From Phragmitibacter flavus (GTDB taxonomy: Bacteria; Verrucomicrobiota; Verrucomicrobiia; Verrucomicrobiales; Verrucomicrobiaceae): a DNA stretch of 64,000 bases. The stretch lies in assembly GCF_005780165.1 (NCBI RefSeq), contig NZ_VAUV01000002.1, forward strand, positions 248,001 to 312,000, given 5' to 3'. The notes below the pieces were generated by a model. That model was given only the letters and a program-made list of their open reading frames with translations. It had not been told where the DNA came from and did not search any database. Below, one piece after another: positions 25,449 through 33,890 of the stretch (within the stretch, counting starts at the first letter, position 1; every line of letters begins with the position of its first letter). Made by a program: the position numbers and the translations under genes.

Positions 25449-25868
25449 ATGCGTTTTTTGTTGGTTGATGGTCATAGTGTGATCCATGCATGGCCCGAGT
25501 TGCGGCAACTGCATGTGCGGGCGGCAAAGCGATACTTGGCGCGAGAGGGTTTACTAAAACGAATGCGCCTGTTGCAGGATCTGACCGGGGAGCGGGTGGT
25601 GGTGGTGTTTGATGGCCGCGGTGGCAAGGTGTCGGATGAGAGAGAGGCGGAGGGCGTGCAGGTGTTTTATTCAGATGACTCGATCTCGGCTGATGGGGTG
25701 ATTGAGCGGTTGGCAGCGAAGTATGCGCAGCAGGTTACGCTGCGGGTTTGCACGGGCGACGGGATGGTGTGGGAGACTGTCGGGGCGCTGGGCGCGGGGT
25801 GGATTTCGCCGGAGACGCTGGCTTATGAGGTGCAGCTGGCGGAGGGGGATTTGGGTCGGAGGCTTTGA
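25449..25868 (+). CDS. YacP-like NYN-domain protein (putative ribonuclease)
   Basis: 139 aa from the ATG at 25449, chosen because the fold starts with MRFLLVDGHSVIHAWPEL; in-frame starts at 25404 (TTG) and 25434 are possible. The PIN-like Asp in VDGHS, VVVFDGRGGK, the acidic DDSISADGVIERL and VCTGDGMV match the YacP/NYN family, whose B. subtilis member (Rae1) cleaves mRNA on ribosomes. The stop lies 1 bp before a type C palindrome, convergent with nuoE. Confidence 0.82.
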   Translation: MRFLLVDGHSVIHAWPELRQLHVRAAKRYLAREGLLKRMRLLQDLTGERVVVVFDGRGGKVSDEREAEGVQVFYSDDSISADGVIERLAAKYAQQVTLRVCTGDGMVWETVGALGAGWISPETLAYEVQLAEGDLGRRL

Positions 25869-25869
25869 A

Positions 25870-25886
25870 GCGAAGTAAAACTTCGC
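25870..25886. repeat. Dispersed palindrome, type C (GCGAAG-N5-CTTCGC)
   Basis: GCGAAG (25870-25875) and CTTCGC (25881-25886) surround TAAAA, followed by GGTCCC and an inverted CCC-N7-GGG. It matches the copy at 14715-14731. It lies in the convergent gap between the NYN gene and nuoE and could act as a terminator for both. Confidence 0.7.
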
Positions 25887-25904
25887 GGTCCCTTGTTGCG
25901 GGAG

Positions 25905-26405
25905 TTACTCGTATCTCGCGAGAACTTCGGGGGCTTTGTCGGGAGTGATGCCTTCGAAGAAGTCGTCTTCGACCATGCAGACGGGGGCGAAACCACAACT
26001 GGCGAGGCATTCGGCAAATTCGATGCTGTATTTGCCATCGGGACTGACGGCAATCGGGTGATGATGGTCGACGTGGGAGCGGTCGATGTTGGCCTCCTTG
26101 CAGAAAGACTCCATCAATTCGTAGCTGCCGGCCATGGCGCAGGAGAGGGTGCGGCAGACGCGGACGTGGTATTTTCCTGGGGCGGTCTGGCGGAATCCAG
26201 GATAAAAGGTGACGACTTCGAGGACCTGGATGGGTTCGAGCGAGAGCTTTTGGGCGACCCAGTTAACGGCTTCGTCGCTGATGTAGCGGAAGTGGTGCTG
26301 GATGAGGTGGAGGAGCGGCAGCACGGCGCTGCGTTTGGAGACGGGATAATGGGTGATGACTTCATCCATTTTTGCTTCCAGTTCCGTGGGGACTTCGAGG
26401 GCCAT
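25905..26405 (-). CDS. nuoE: NADH-quinone oxidoreductase subunit E (24-kDa, [2Fe-2S])
   Basis: 166 aa. The thioredoxin-like domain carries the cluster ligands C84, C89, C133 and C137 (C-x4-C and C-x3-C). The leader helix region LLHLIQHHFRYISDEAVNWVAQKL is typical. It passes electrons in the peripheral arm of complex I. The start lies 27 bp after the nuoD stop. No nuoF follows, and the next gene is convergent. Confidence 0.95.
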   Translation of the reverse strand: MALEVPTELEAKMDEVITHYPVSKRSAVLPLLHLIQHHFRYISDEAVNWVAQKLSLEPIQVLEVVTFYPGFRQTAPGKYHVRVCRTLSCAMAGSYELMESFCKEANIDRSHVDHHHPIAVSPDGKYSIEFAECLASCGFAPVCMVEDDFFEGITPDKAPEVLARYE

Positions 26406-26432
26406 GATCGCTTGAAAAAGAAAAAGGTTTTA

Positions 26433-27692
26433 CTACCGGTCGCACTCGCCCATGACGAAGTCGAGACTGCCGAGGATGGAGGGCACGTCGCTGACCATGT
26501 GTCCGGGCAGGAGTTTGGAGAGGATGCTGAGGTTGACGAACGAGGGGCTCCTGATTTTCATCCGGTAGGGAACGCCGCCGCCTTTGCTGCAAATGTAGAA
26601 GCCAAGTTCGCCTTTGGGGTTTTCGGCTCCGAAGTAGACTTCGCCGACGGGGGCTTCGAGACCCTGGGTGGCAACGATGAAGTGATGGATGAGTTCCTCC
26701 ATCTTCATGAGGACCTTTTGCTTGCCTGGGAGGCGATTTTTGGGGTCTTCGTAGTTGATGGGACCGGAAGGGATGCTGGCGAGCACCTGATTGAGGATGC
26801 GGATGCTCTGGCGCATTTCCTCCATACGGACGAGGTAGCGGTCGTAGCAGTCGCCGGTGGTGCCGATGGGGATGTCGAACTCGTATTGTTCGTAGTCGAG
26901 ATAAGGATGGGCTTTGCGGAGATCGAAGTCGATGCCGCAAGCGCGCAGGTTGGGGCCGGTGATGCCGAAGGAGATGGCGTCTTCCTTGGTGATGATGCCG
27001 AGGCCCTGGGTGCGGTCGATGAAGATGCGGTTTTTGGAGAGCAGGGCGTCGATTTCGTCGATGACGGCGGGGAGTTCGTTGAGGAATTTTTTGAGTCCGC
27101 TGATGAAAGCCTCGTTCATGTCGCGGGTGTGGCCGCCGACGCGGGTGAAGCTGGTGGTAAAACGGGCACCGGTGAGCTGCTCGCTCAAATTGTAAATGGT
27201 TTCACGCTGGGTGAAGGTGTAGAGGAACACCGACATGGCACCAACGTCCATGGCGAAAACGCCGACGCCCAGAAGGTGCGATGAGAGGCGGGCCATTTCA
27301 CAGCAGACGACGCGCAGGGCTTTGCCACGGGCGGGGAGTTCCCAGCCCATGAGTTTTTCAACGGCCATGGCGTAGGCGACGTTGTTGGCGAGGGGGGCGA
27401 GGTAGTCGAGCCGGTCGGTGTAGGGCACGAACTGATTGTAGTGCATGTTCTCGGCGATTTTTTCGTCGCCGCGATGCAGGAAGCCGACGTCGGGATCGGC
27501 TTTGGTGATGATTTCGCCGTCGAGTTCGAGGACGAGTCGCAAAACGCCGTGGGTGGCGGGGTGCGATGGTCCCATGTTGATGACGAGTTTCTCACCGATC
27601 ATGTCGGTGACGGCTTCGTCGTGCGCCTGTGCGTGTAGCGCCGCCTGGGCGGCGATGTCCGGTGCATCAAGCTCTTGAACCGTTTTAGCCAT
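26433..27692 (-). CDS. nuoD: NADH-quinone oxidoreductase subunit D (49-kDa)
   Basis: 419 aa. Conserved complex I motifs are seen: NMGPSHPATHGVLRLVLELDGE near residue 54, LDYLAPLANNVAYAMAVEKL, and the C-terminal DVPSILGSLDFVMGECDR. NuoD lines the quinone pocket together with NuoB. The first 45 residues are an extension before the canonical start. It and nuoE form an isolated pair: no nuoA-C upstream and no nuoF downstream. A near-perfect TGTGA-N6-TCACA palindrome lies 81-98 bp upstream. Confidence 0.96.
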   Translation of the reverse strand: MAKTVQELDAPDIAAQAALHAQAHDEAVTDMIGEKLVINMGPSHPATHGVLRLVLELDGEIITKADPDVGFLHRGDEKIAENMHYNQFVPYTDRLDYLAPLANNVAYAMAVEKLMGWELPARGKALRVVCCEMARLSSHLLGVGVFAMDVGAMSVFLYTFTQRETIYNLSEQLTGARFTTSFTRVGGHTRDMNEAFISGLKKFLNELPAVIDEIDALLSKNRIFIDRTQGLGIITKEDAISFGITGPNLRACGIDFDLRKAHPYLDYEQYEFDIPIGTTGDCYDRYLVRMEEMRQSIRILNQVLASIPSGPINYEDPKNRLPGKQKVLMKMEELIHHFIVATQGLEAPVGEVYFGAENPKGELGFYICSKGGGVPYRMKIRSPSFVNLSILSKLLPGHMVSDVPSILGSLDFVMGECDR

Positions 27693-27772
27693 AGTTGCTT
27701 ACTTACTTTATTAAAGGGGGACTCGTCTGTCGGTTTGAGTATTCCGCAATGGGACGGAGCGGCAAGGCGAAT

Positions 27773-27790
27773 TTGTGAAAAATTTCACAA
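27773..27790. promoter_or_regulatory. CRP-type palindrome between nuoD and a divergent lipoprotein gene
   Basis: TTGTGAAA-AA-TTTCACAA is a perfect 8-bp inverted repeat. It contains the CRP/FNR-superfamily core TGTGA-N6-TCACA (27774-27789). It lies 81 bp upstream of the nuoD start codon and 146 bp upstream of the lipoprotein start, so it could serve either promoter. Confidence 0.5.
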
Positions 27791-27935
27791 GCGGAGAAGA
27801 GTCGTGGAATTTTGGAGTGCGGCGCTCTGCCGCCGATTTGGGAGGAGACGGGGGAAACCAATTGCTGAAAATCTTGTTCATCCTGTCTCTTGATGGGAAG
27901 GCGGATCAATGTATGAATGACGTCCCCCACCGACC

Positions 27936-28697
27936 ATGAGACTCTTGTTATTCTTTGCCGCGATCAGTTGTTTGTTGATGGTTTCATGCCGGTCGACGAA
28001 TCAGATGCTGAAGGCGAGGCCGGCACAATTGAGTTCTTTTGTGGAGTTTCCGGATCAGATGAAAAAATCGCGGGAGAGGGCGCCGTTTCACAAAGTGTGG
28101 AGCTCCCCGAATCCTGAGGTGAGGGGGCGGGCGATTCCGAAACGGCAGATTTTTATTGCCCCGGTGACGTTGCAACACCTGAGGCCGGTGGGGAAACCAC
28201 TGGTGCGCAAGGAGATTGAGCTGGGCAGCATCACGAGGGATGAAGCGGGAATGGCGAAGCAGCTGAGGCAGGAGTTTGCGGGTGCTTTTGCGCGTTCGGA
28301 GCGCCCGCGTTATGTGCTTTCGAGGTATCCGGGCCCGGACACGGTGACTTTGGAACTGGCGTTGGTGGAGTTGAATCCGACCAGTCCAAAGGGAAATGTG
28401 GTGAAGACGGGTCTGAAGTTCGTGATCGGTCCGTTTGCCGGATTGGGTGGTTATTTTACCAAGGGGAATGTGGCGATCGAGGGGAAGGTGCGCAATTCGC
28501 AGACGGGGGAGCTGATCTTCCAGTTTGCGGACAATGAGGCAGACAAGATGACGTTGTATACGCTCCGGGATTTCCGGGCGTATGGGCATGCGGATGTGAG
28601 CATGAAGGAATGGGCGCGGCAGTTCGAGCTGTTTACGCGGACGCCTCCCGGGGTGAGGGTGGAGGATTCTTTTTGTTTCACGCTGGACCCGCGTTGA
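27936..28697 (+). CDS. Predicted lipoprotein, possibly DUF3313-like
   Basis: 253 aa. A type II signal peptide ends at a lipobox LLMVSC (Cys at residue 18). The body has the pattern IPKRQIFIAPVTL, RYVLSRYPGPDTVTLELALVELNPT and a Gly-rich FVIGPFAGLGGYFTKGNVAIEGKVR with ELIFQFADNEADK. This looks like the DUF3313/DUF4410 group of small-domain lipoproteins, but the assignment is tentative. It is convergent with the SGNH gene, 8 bp apart. Confidence 0.7.
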   Translation: MRLLLFFAAISCLLMVSCRSTNQMLKARPAQLSSFVEFPDQMKKSRERAPFHKVWSSPNPEVRGRAIPKRQIFIAPVTLQHLRPVGKPLVRKEIELGSITRDEAGMAKQLRQEFAGAFARSERPRYVLSRYPGPDTVTLELALVELNPTSPKGNVVKTGLKFVIGPFAGLGGYFTKGNVAIEGKVRNSQTGELIFQFADNEADKMTLYTLRDFRAYGHADVSMKEWARQFELFTRTPPGVRVEDSFCFTLDPR

Positions 28698-28705
28698 GAG
28701 CTGAA

Positions 28706-30196
28706 TCAGTGAGGCAGAAGGGCGGGGAGCCAGTGATAGATCTCTTCGGTGAGTTGATGACTGGCGCGGAAACGACGGGGGCCGAAGACGAAGAAGCAGA
28801 CACGTTGGTTTTGGAAGGTCTCTTTGGGGCGTCGGGCGAGGCTGACAAGGAGGTGGTTGGAACCGCCTTCCTGGACAATTTTGGCACCCTGGCCGCCGGC
28901 ATACGCGGCAACGTGCGAAGGGATGGAGGCATCTTTGACGTAGCGGTAGGGAACGTGGAGGAAGCTGTCGCCAGCCAGCATGTAGGTGGGAGTTTGGGGG
29001 GTGAAATTGGGGGGCGGAAGGGCGCGGACGGCAGTGAAAGGTCCGGTTTCGGAGAGATCTTCCGCGCTGGAGTCGGCGATGGTGAATTGTTGGGTTTCGG
29101 TGATGAAGCTGGGCATCATGGTGGCGTTGCCGATGCCGTAGTCTTTGAGTCGTTCGGCGATGGCGAGGGATGTGACGGCGATGCCACCGTGGAGAGGATG
29201 CGGATCGCTGCTGGGCATGAAGACTTGATCATGCTCGTCCAAAGCAGCGCGCAGGGCGGGGGCGAGGTCGATAACCTCAATGTCATGTTCGAGAAGTTGC
29301 AGGTGAAGACGCAGGCGGTCAGGGACGGCGACGATGTCTGAGGGCAGATTGGGGTCGAATTGGGTAAGGTTGACGATTTCCTTCTCCGGGAAGGGGACGA
29401 CGATGAGGTCGATGCCAATGCGGGCGAGTTCGGCGTTGAGGAGTCGGAGCATGCCAATGGGGCCGAGGTGAATATCGTCGTCGCAAAGTTCGCGGAAGAC
29501 CTTGCTGGGAATGGAGCGGAAGAAATGGGGGCCGGACTTGAGGAAGCCGCCTGCCTGGTCAGCGCGCTCCTTCAGTTGTTTTTCGATCGGGGTGATTTGG
29601 TGGCGCCATTTTTCCCAGCTGCCGCCGTTTTGGTCGAGGAGGTTTCGGATGCGTTGTTTTTCGGTGTCGATGCGGCGCTGGCGCTGGACGGAGTAGGCGT
29701 CCTGCTTGGAGGGTCGAAGGTAGCGCTGGGGGGGGATGGTCGGGATCGATTCAGGAGAGGGAGAGACGGCGATTTTGGAGGATTCGATGATGCGAATATT
29801 TGGGGAGTAGTATTGAGGAAGGACAAAGTCGGCAAATTTATCCGCGATTTGCAATCGTTGGATGTCTTCAGGCGCTTGATCGAGGGGGACAAGGCTGGCG
29901 CTGACGGTGTCGCCGGGTTTGAGTGCGGCGGCGGGTTGGGGTTTGCGATCAAGAAATCCAGGGAGATTGACGAAGGCAAACGTGCCGTCGGTCATTTTGA
30001 CTTTCGCGCTGAAAAGGCAGTCGGGGTAGGGGTTGGTGGCAGCGGGCGGGAGGTTCGAGCGGTCGATAATTTGGAAAGTGGTCTTGCCTGTCGCGCGTGA
30101 TTGAGCAGCCGTGGGGGTTGCTGTATTGTCCTTGCAGGCGACGACTGCTGCGAGCAGTGCGGAGAGAATGAGGAGCGTGAAGTTGTTGGCGGGCAT
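28706..30196 (-). CDS. AlgJ/AlgX-like SGNH hydrolase-type lipoprotein
   Basis: 496 aa. The N-terminus has a signal with a cysteine (VVACKDN), suggesting lipidation. The C-terminal half shows the SGNH-like signature of alginate O-acetyltransferases: LIVVPFPEKE, an Asp-x-His-type motif SSDPHPLHGGIAVTSLAIAE and LAGDSFLHV. The first 170 residues are a beta-rich leading domain, then a helical region with many Arg/Lys. Likely role: a periplasmic O-acetylation or esterase factor acting on a polysaccharide. No MBOAT acyltransferase (AlgI) is adjacent. Assignment rests on motifs. Confidence 0.65.
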   Translation of the reverse strand: MPANNFTLLILSALLAAVVACKDNTATPTAAQSRATGKTTFQIIDRSNLPPAATNPYPDCLFSAKVKMTDGTFAFVNLPGFLDRKPQPAAALKPGDTVSASLVPLDQAPEDIQRLQIADKFADFVLPQYYSPNIRIIESSKIAVSPSPESIPTIPPQRYLRPSKQDAYSVQRQRRIDTEKQRIRNLLDQNGGSWEKWRHQITPIEKQLKERADQAGGFLKSGPHFFRSIPSKVFRELCDDDIHLGPIGMLRLLNAELARIGIDLIVVPFPEKEIVNLTQFDPNLPSDIVAVPDRLRLHLQLLEHDIEVIDLAPALRAALDEHDQVFMPSSDPHPLHGGIAVTSLAIAERLKDYGIGNATMMPSFITETQQFTIADSSAEDLSETGPFTAVRALPPPNFTPQTPTYMLAGDSFLHVPYRYVKDASIPSHVAAYAGGQGAKIVQEGGSNHLLVSLARRPKETFQNQRVCFFVFGPRRFRASHQLTEEIYHWLPALLPH

Positions 30197-30321
30197 GTCT
30201 AAAGTTCGGAATCGGGAGGGAATCAGATTATGAATGCTTTTTCATACTTCGCGACCTTGGTTTGGAGTGAAAAGTTTGCAGTTCTTGCATTTTGGCTGGT
30301 CGGGGACACACTGGAGGGCTC

Positions 30322-31497
30322 ATGACATCGGCAGCGGAAGCATTGGACATTTTGAAGCGTGGCACTGTGACGATTCACAGTGAAAAGGAACTGGCGGAGC
30401 GGCTTTCGCGTGGCAAACCGTTGCGAATCAAGTTTGGGGCGGACCCGACGGCGCCGGACATTCATTTGGGACATGCGGTGCCGCTGCGGAAGTTGCGTCA
30501 GTTTCAAGAGCTGGGTCATCACATTGTGCTGATTATCGGGGATTTTACGGCAATGATTGGAGATCCGACAGGGCGTTCGACAACGCGTCCACCGTTGACG
30601 CATGAAGAAGTGGTGGCGAATGCGAAGACCTACACGGAGCAGGCGTTTCTGGTGTTGGATCGGGACAAGACCGAGGTGGTTTTTAATGGTGATTGGTTGA
30701 GGGCGATGACGTTTTCAGACGTGGTGAAGTTGAATGCGCGGGTGACCTTGCAGCAGATGTTGCAGCGCGAGGATTTCAAGAATCGGGTGGCACAGGGCCA
30801 GGAGGTGAGGCTGCATGAATTGCAGTATCCGATCATGCAGGGTTGGGATTCCGTCGTGGTGCGGGCGGATGTGGAGATTGGCGGCAGCGACCAGCTTTTT
30901 AACATGCTGGTGGGTCGTGATTTGCAGAAGGAGGAAGGACAGGAGCCGCAGATCGTGATGACGATGCCGCTTTTGGAAGGTTTGGACGGGGTGAAGAAGA
31001 TGTCGAAATCGCTGGGCAACTATGTCGGATTGACCGAGGAGCCGAAGGAGATGTTTGGAAAGCTGATGAGCATTCCCGATGAGTTGATGGCGAAATATTA
31101 TCTGCTGGTGCTGGGAGAGGTATTGGATGTGGCGATGCATCCGATGGAAGCGAAGAAGCAGCTCGCGGCGAAATGCGTGGCGGTTTACCATTCGGAGGCC
31201 GATGCGAGGGCTTGTCGTGAAGACTGGGACACGCGATTCAGCAAGCGTGACTTGAGTGGCGCGGATTTGCCGGTGGTGACGCTGGGTGAGAGGCGCGATG
31301 TGTTGGGCGTGGTATTGTTTGCTTACGCGGAGGCCTTTCAGCACACGGTATCTGGTGGGGACGCGAGGCGTCTGATCCAGCAGGGGAGCGTGCAGTTGAA
31401 CGGGGAGAAGGTGGTGGATCCGAAAGCAACGCCTGAGTGGAAAGAGGGGGACATTCTGAAACTGGACAAGAAAAGGACTGTGAAAGTGCAGGGATAG
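30322..31497 (+). CDS. tyrS: Tyrosyl-tRNA synthetase
   Basis: 391 aa from the ATG at 30322 (MTSAAEALDIL); an in-frame TTG 30 bp upstream is unlikely. Class I signatures: HLGH at residues 48-51 and KMSKS at about 231-235. A C-terminal S4 RNA-binding domain begins near residue 330 (GDARRLIQQGSVQLNGEKV). It charges tRNA-Tyr with tyrosine. The stop is only 38 bp before the antitoxin start, so read-through from tyrS into the toxin-antitoxin genes is likely. Confidence 0.96.
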   Translation: MTSAAEALDILKRGTVTIHSEKELAERLSRGKPLRIKFGADPTAPDIHLGHAVPLRKLRQFQELGHHIVLIIGDFTAMIGDPTGRSTTRPPLTHEEVVANAKTYTEQAFLVLDRDKTEVVFNGDWLRAMTFSDVVKLNARVTLQQMLQREDFKNRVAQGQEVRLHELQYPIMQGWDSVVVRADVEIGGSDQLFNMLVGRDLQKEEGQEPQIVMTMPLLEGLDGVKKMSKSLGNYVGLTEEPKEMFGKLMSIPDELMAKYYLLVLGEVLDVAMHPMEAKKQLAAKCVAVYHSEADARACREDWDTRFSKRDLSGADLPVVTLGERRDVLGVVLFAYAEAFQHTVSGGDARRLIQQGSVQLNGEKVVDPKATPEWKEGDILKLDKKRTVKVQG

Positions 31498-31516
31498 GTG
31501 CAAAAAAACTTGTAAA

Positions 31517-31550
31517 GGTCATTTGTCGTGTTAAAATGAGACAAATGACC
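31517..31550. promoter_or_regulatory. Perfect 11-bp inverted repeat, probable antitoxin operator
   Basis: GGTCATTTGTC (31517-31527) and GACAAATGACC (31540-31550) are exact reverse complements, 12 bp apart. The right arm overlaps the first codons of the antitoxin gene. Bound protein would block transcription; alternatively the hairpin could hide the start codon. No T-run follows, so a terminator is unlikely. Confidence 0.7.
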
Positions 31551-32045
31551 GAAGTGAGTGAGAATGTGTTGCGGGAAGCGCCTTTCGAAAAGGAAAGTGT
31601 GGCTGTGGTGACGCCACTTGAGATCTTTTTTCTCCTTAAACCTCAGTTGAGACAAAAGGTAAGTTATCGGGTGCCGGTGATGCCGAGCGTGGCCACTGTC
31701 ATGGACGGGTTGCAGGAGGGGTTGCCGGTGGAGGCTCTGGATCGTGCGCAGGACATGCTGGGAATTACACGGGAGGTGTTGGCGGGAGTGTTGAATTCTT
31801 CGGTGAGAACCCTGGCGAGGCGGAAGGTGCTCGCGCCGGTTGAGTCGGAGAAGCTGTTTCGGCTGGCTGAATTGTATCAACGTGCGGTTGAGGTAGTCGG
31901 CGGGCAGGAGGAGGCCAAACGTTGGTTTGGCGGGCCGAAGAAGGCTTTGGGTGGAAGGACGCCGCTGGATTACATGGTTTCAGACCTTGGAGCGCGTGAG
32001 GTGGAGAACTTGCTGGGTAGAATCGAGCACGGGGTGTTTGCGTGA
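31536..32045 (+). CDS. Xre/MbcA/ParS-type antitoxin
   Basis: 169 aa from the ATG at 31536 (a second ATG at 31545 is possible; both lie in the right arm of the inverted repeat). The helical core with ITREVLAGVLNSSVRTLARRK is a Xre-type helix-turn-helix. The C-terminal segment AKRWFGGPKKALGGRTPLDYM is the toxin-binding domain (DUF2384) that plugs the RES toxin. It precedes the toxin gene with a 4-bp GTGA overlap. It should neutralise the toxin and repress the operon through the inverted repeat. Confidence 0.9.
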   Translation: MRQMTEVSENVLREAPFEKESVAVVTPLEIFFLLKPQLRQKVSYRVPVMPSVATVMDGLQEGLPVEALDRAQDMLGITREVLAGVLNSSVRTLARRKVLAPVESEKLFRLAELYQRAVEVVGGQEEAKRWFGGPKKALGGRTPLDYMVSDLGAREVENLLGRIEHGVFA

Positions 32046-32524
32046 GGATGATCGAGTGTTTTCGGATCGTGCAGAGGCACCGTGCGGAGGGGGCTTTCGA
32101 CGGAGAAGGGGCAAGGCTCTTTGGTGGTCGGTGGAATTTGGCGGGGCAGCGGATGGTTTACACGAGCAGTTCCCTGGCGCTGGCAGCGATGGAGGTGCTG
32201 GTGCATTTGGAGTCGACGGAGGCATTGCAGCGGTTGTATGCGTATGCGAAAGCGAGTTTTCCGCATGAGATTTGTGAGACTTTGGAGATGGAGGCATTGC
32301 CCACTGACTGGCATGCGGACCCGCCGCCTATTTGGACGGCGACTGCGGGAGATGCCTGGTTGAGAAGCAGGCGGTCGGCGGTGTTAAAGGTGCCGAGTTC
32401 GTTGATCCCGGATGAGGCGAACTATTTGTTGAATCCGCTGCATGCGGATTTTGCAAAGATTGAAATTCAACCGGTGAGAACCTTTGCATTTCCGCCGCGA
32501 CTGTTGAAAGGTCTGACTGCTTGA
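32042..32524 (+). CDS. RES-domain toxin
   Basis: 160 aa. The start is a GTG at 32042 overlapping the antitoxin stop (an ATG 6 bp later is possible). RES-family residues are seen: Arg30 in LFGGRWN, Tyr40 and Glu51 in YTSSSLALAAMEVLVHLE, and the RRSAVLKVPSSLIPDEANYLLNP segment with the conserved Ser/Asn. RES toxins such as MbcT degrade or phosphorolyse NAD+, or ADP-ribosylate a metabolic enzyme, arresting growth. The stop overlaps the start of the next gene (LolC/E) by 4 bp. Confidence 0.9.
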   Translation: MRMIECFRIVQRHRAEGAFDGEGARLFGGRWNLAGQRMVYTSSSLALAAMEVLVHLESTEALQRLYAYAKASFPHEICETLEMEALPTDWHADPPPIWTATAGDAWLRSRRSAVLKVPSSLIPDEANYLLNPLHADFAKIEIQPVRTFAFPPRLLKGLTA

Positions 32525-33876
32525 CCAAGAACTTCAGTTTATTCCTCGCCCTACGTTACCTGCGTCCGAAGCGGACGTTTGTGAGTGTTATTACGTTGAT
32601 CTCGGTTTTGGGGGTGACGCTGGGAGTGGGGGTGCTGATTTTTGTGATCTCGGTGATGGCGGGGTTTCATGCGCAGATTAAGGATCTGGCTTTGGGGTAT
32701 GACTCGCATATTGATGTGCGGGATGTGTGGGGGACGTCGATGTTTGATGAATCGCGTCGCCCACCCGATGTGAAGGAGGAGTCGTGGCGGGATGTGCGGG
32801 CAGCGCTGGAGAAGGTGCCCGGGGTGACGAGTGTGACGCCGATTGTGCAGGGGATGTTGTTGATCGAGGCTTTTGATAATGTGGCTCCGTCGGCGATGCT
32901 GGGGATTCGGCAGGATGATGCGGACACGTTTTTTGAGAAGTATAAGAAGCTGATCACGGCGGGTTCGCTGGAGTTGACGGAGAATCACATCGTGCTGGAT
33001 CAACGGTTGGCGAGGGCGTGGAGTTTAAATGTGGGGGACACGGTTTCGGTTTGGCCGACGACGAATCTTTCGGAGATGATGCGCGCGCAGCGGGCGATGC
33101 AGGAAGCACCGGAGGAGGAGCAGAAGAAGATTGAAGACTATTTGAAGGAGGTGAGTCAGGCGACGGAGTTGACGGTGACGGGGATTTTTACACCGCCGAG
33201 TCTGGCGGACATGAGTGACTTGAGCGTGGTGCTGGTGCCGCTGCATGTGGCGCGGGATCTGCGTGGAATGGAAGATGGGGTGACGAGCCTGGCGGTTGAA
33301 TTGGTGGATGCGTTCAAGGCTCCGGTGATCAAGCGTGAGTTTATGATGGCTTCGCCGACGGCGGTGTTGCCGGAGAACTGGCAGGCAACGACGTGGATTG
33401 AGCAGCATCAGACCTTGTTTGATTCGGTTCAGAACGAGATGGACATGATGTATGTGGTGCTTTATTTCATCGTGTTGGTGGCTGCGTTTTGTGTGATGAA
33501 CACGATGATCACAGTGACGGTGCAGAAGCGTCGTGAGATTGGGATTATCTCTGCTTTGGGGGCGAGATCGGGACAGACGGTTTGGGTGTTTTTGATCCAG
33601 GGGATGATCGTTGGGGCGCTGGGTGCGTTGTCGGGATTGGGCGCTGGGTTGGGGGTGTTGGCTTTGCGCAATGATATCCGTGCGGGGATCGCGCATTTGA
33701 CGGGGCGTGAGATTTTTAGTCAGGAGACTTATGGGCTGGTGGAGATTCCGGCGAAGGTGGTGCCGTATGACGTGGGGGTGATTTGCCTCGGTGCGTTTGT
33801 GCTCTGCACGTTGGCGGCTTTGGTGCCGGCGTTTATTGCGGCCCGGACAGAGCCGGCGGTGGCGTTGCGCGATTAG
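32521..33876 (+). CDS. LolC/LolE-type lipoprotein-releasing ABC transporter permease
   Basis: 451 aa. The start is TTG at 32521, supported by homology: family members begin FLALRYLRPKRTFVSVITLIS, and no ATG exists before residue 46. The layout is one N-terminal membrane helix (about 22-46), a large periplasmic MacB-type domain (50-310), and three helices near the C-terminus (about 315-445). It releases outer-membrane lipoproteins together with an ATPase (LolD), which is not adjacent. The TTGA overlap with the toxin stop couples its translation to the RES gene, which is unusual for an essential function. Confidence 0.93.
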   Translation: MTKNFSLFLALRYLRPKRTFVSVITLISVLGVTLGVGVLIFVISVMAGFHAQIKDLALGYDSHIDVRDVWGTSMFDESRRPPDVKEESWRDVRAALEKVPGVTSVTPIVQGMLLIEAFDNVAPSAMLGIRQDDADTFFEKYKKLITAGSLELTENHIVLDQRLARAWSLNVGDTVSVWPTTNLSEMMRAQRAMQEAPEEEQKKIEDYLKEVSQATELTVTGIFTPPSLADMSDLSVVLVPLHVARDLRGMEDGVTSLAVELVDAFKAPVIKREFMMASPTAVLPENWQATTWIEQHQTLFDSVQNEMDMMYVVLYFIVLVAAFCVMNTMITVTVQKRREIGIISALGARSGQTVWVFLIQGMIVGALGALSGLGAGLGVLALRNDIRAGIAHLTGREIFSQETYGLVEIPAKVVPYDVGVICLGAFVLCTLAALVPAFIAARTEPAVALRD

Positions 33877-33890
33877 TTCTGGTGAAAGTG

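Noticed and set aside
31517-31550. Terminator of tyrS
   Set aside because: The stem is perfect, but no T-run follows on either strand and the right arm overlaps the antitoxin start codon, so an operator is the better reading.
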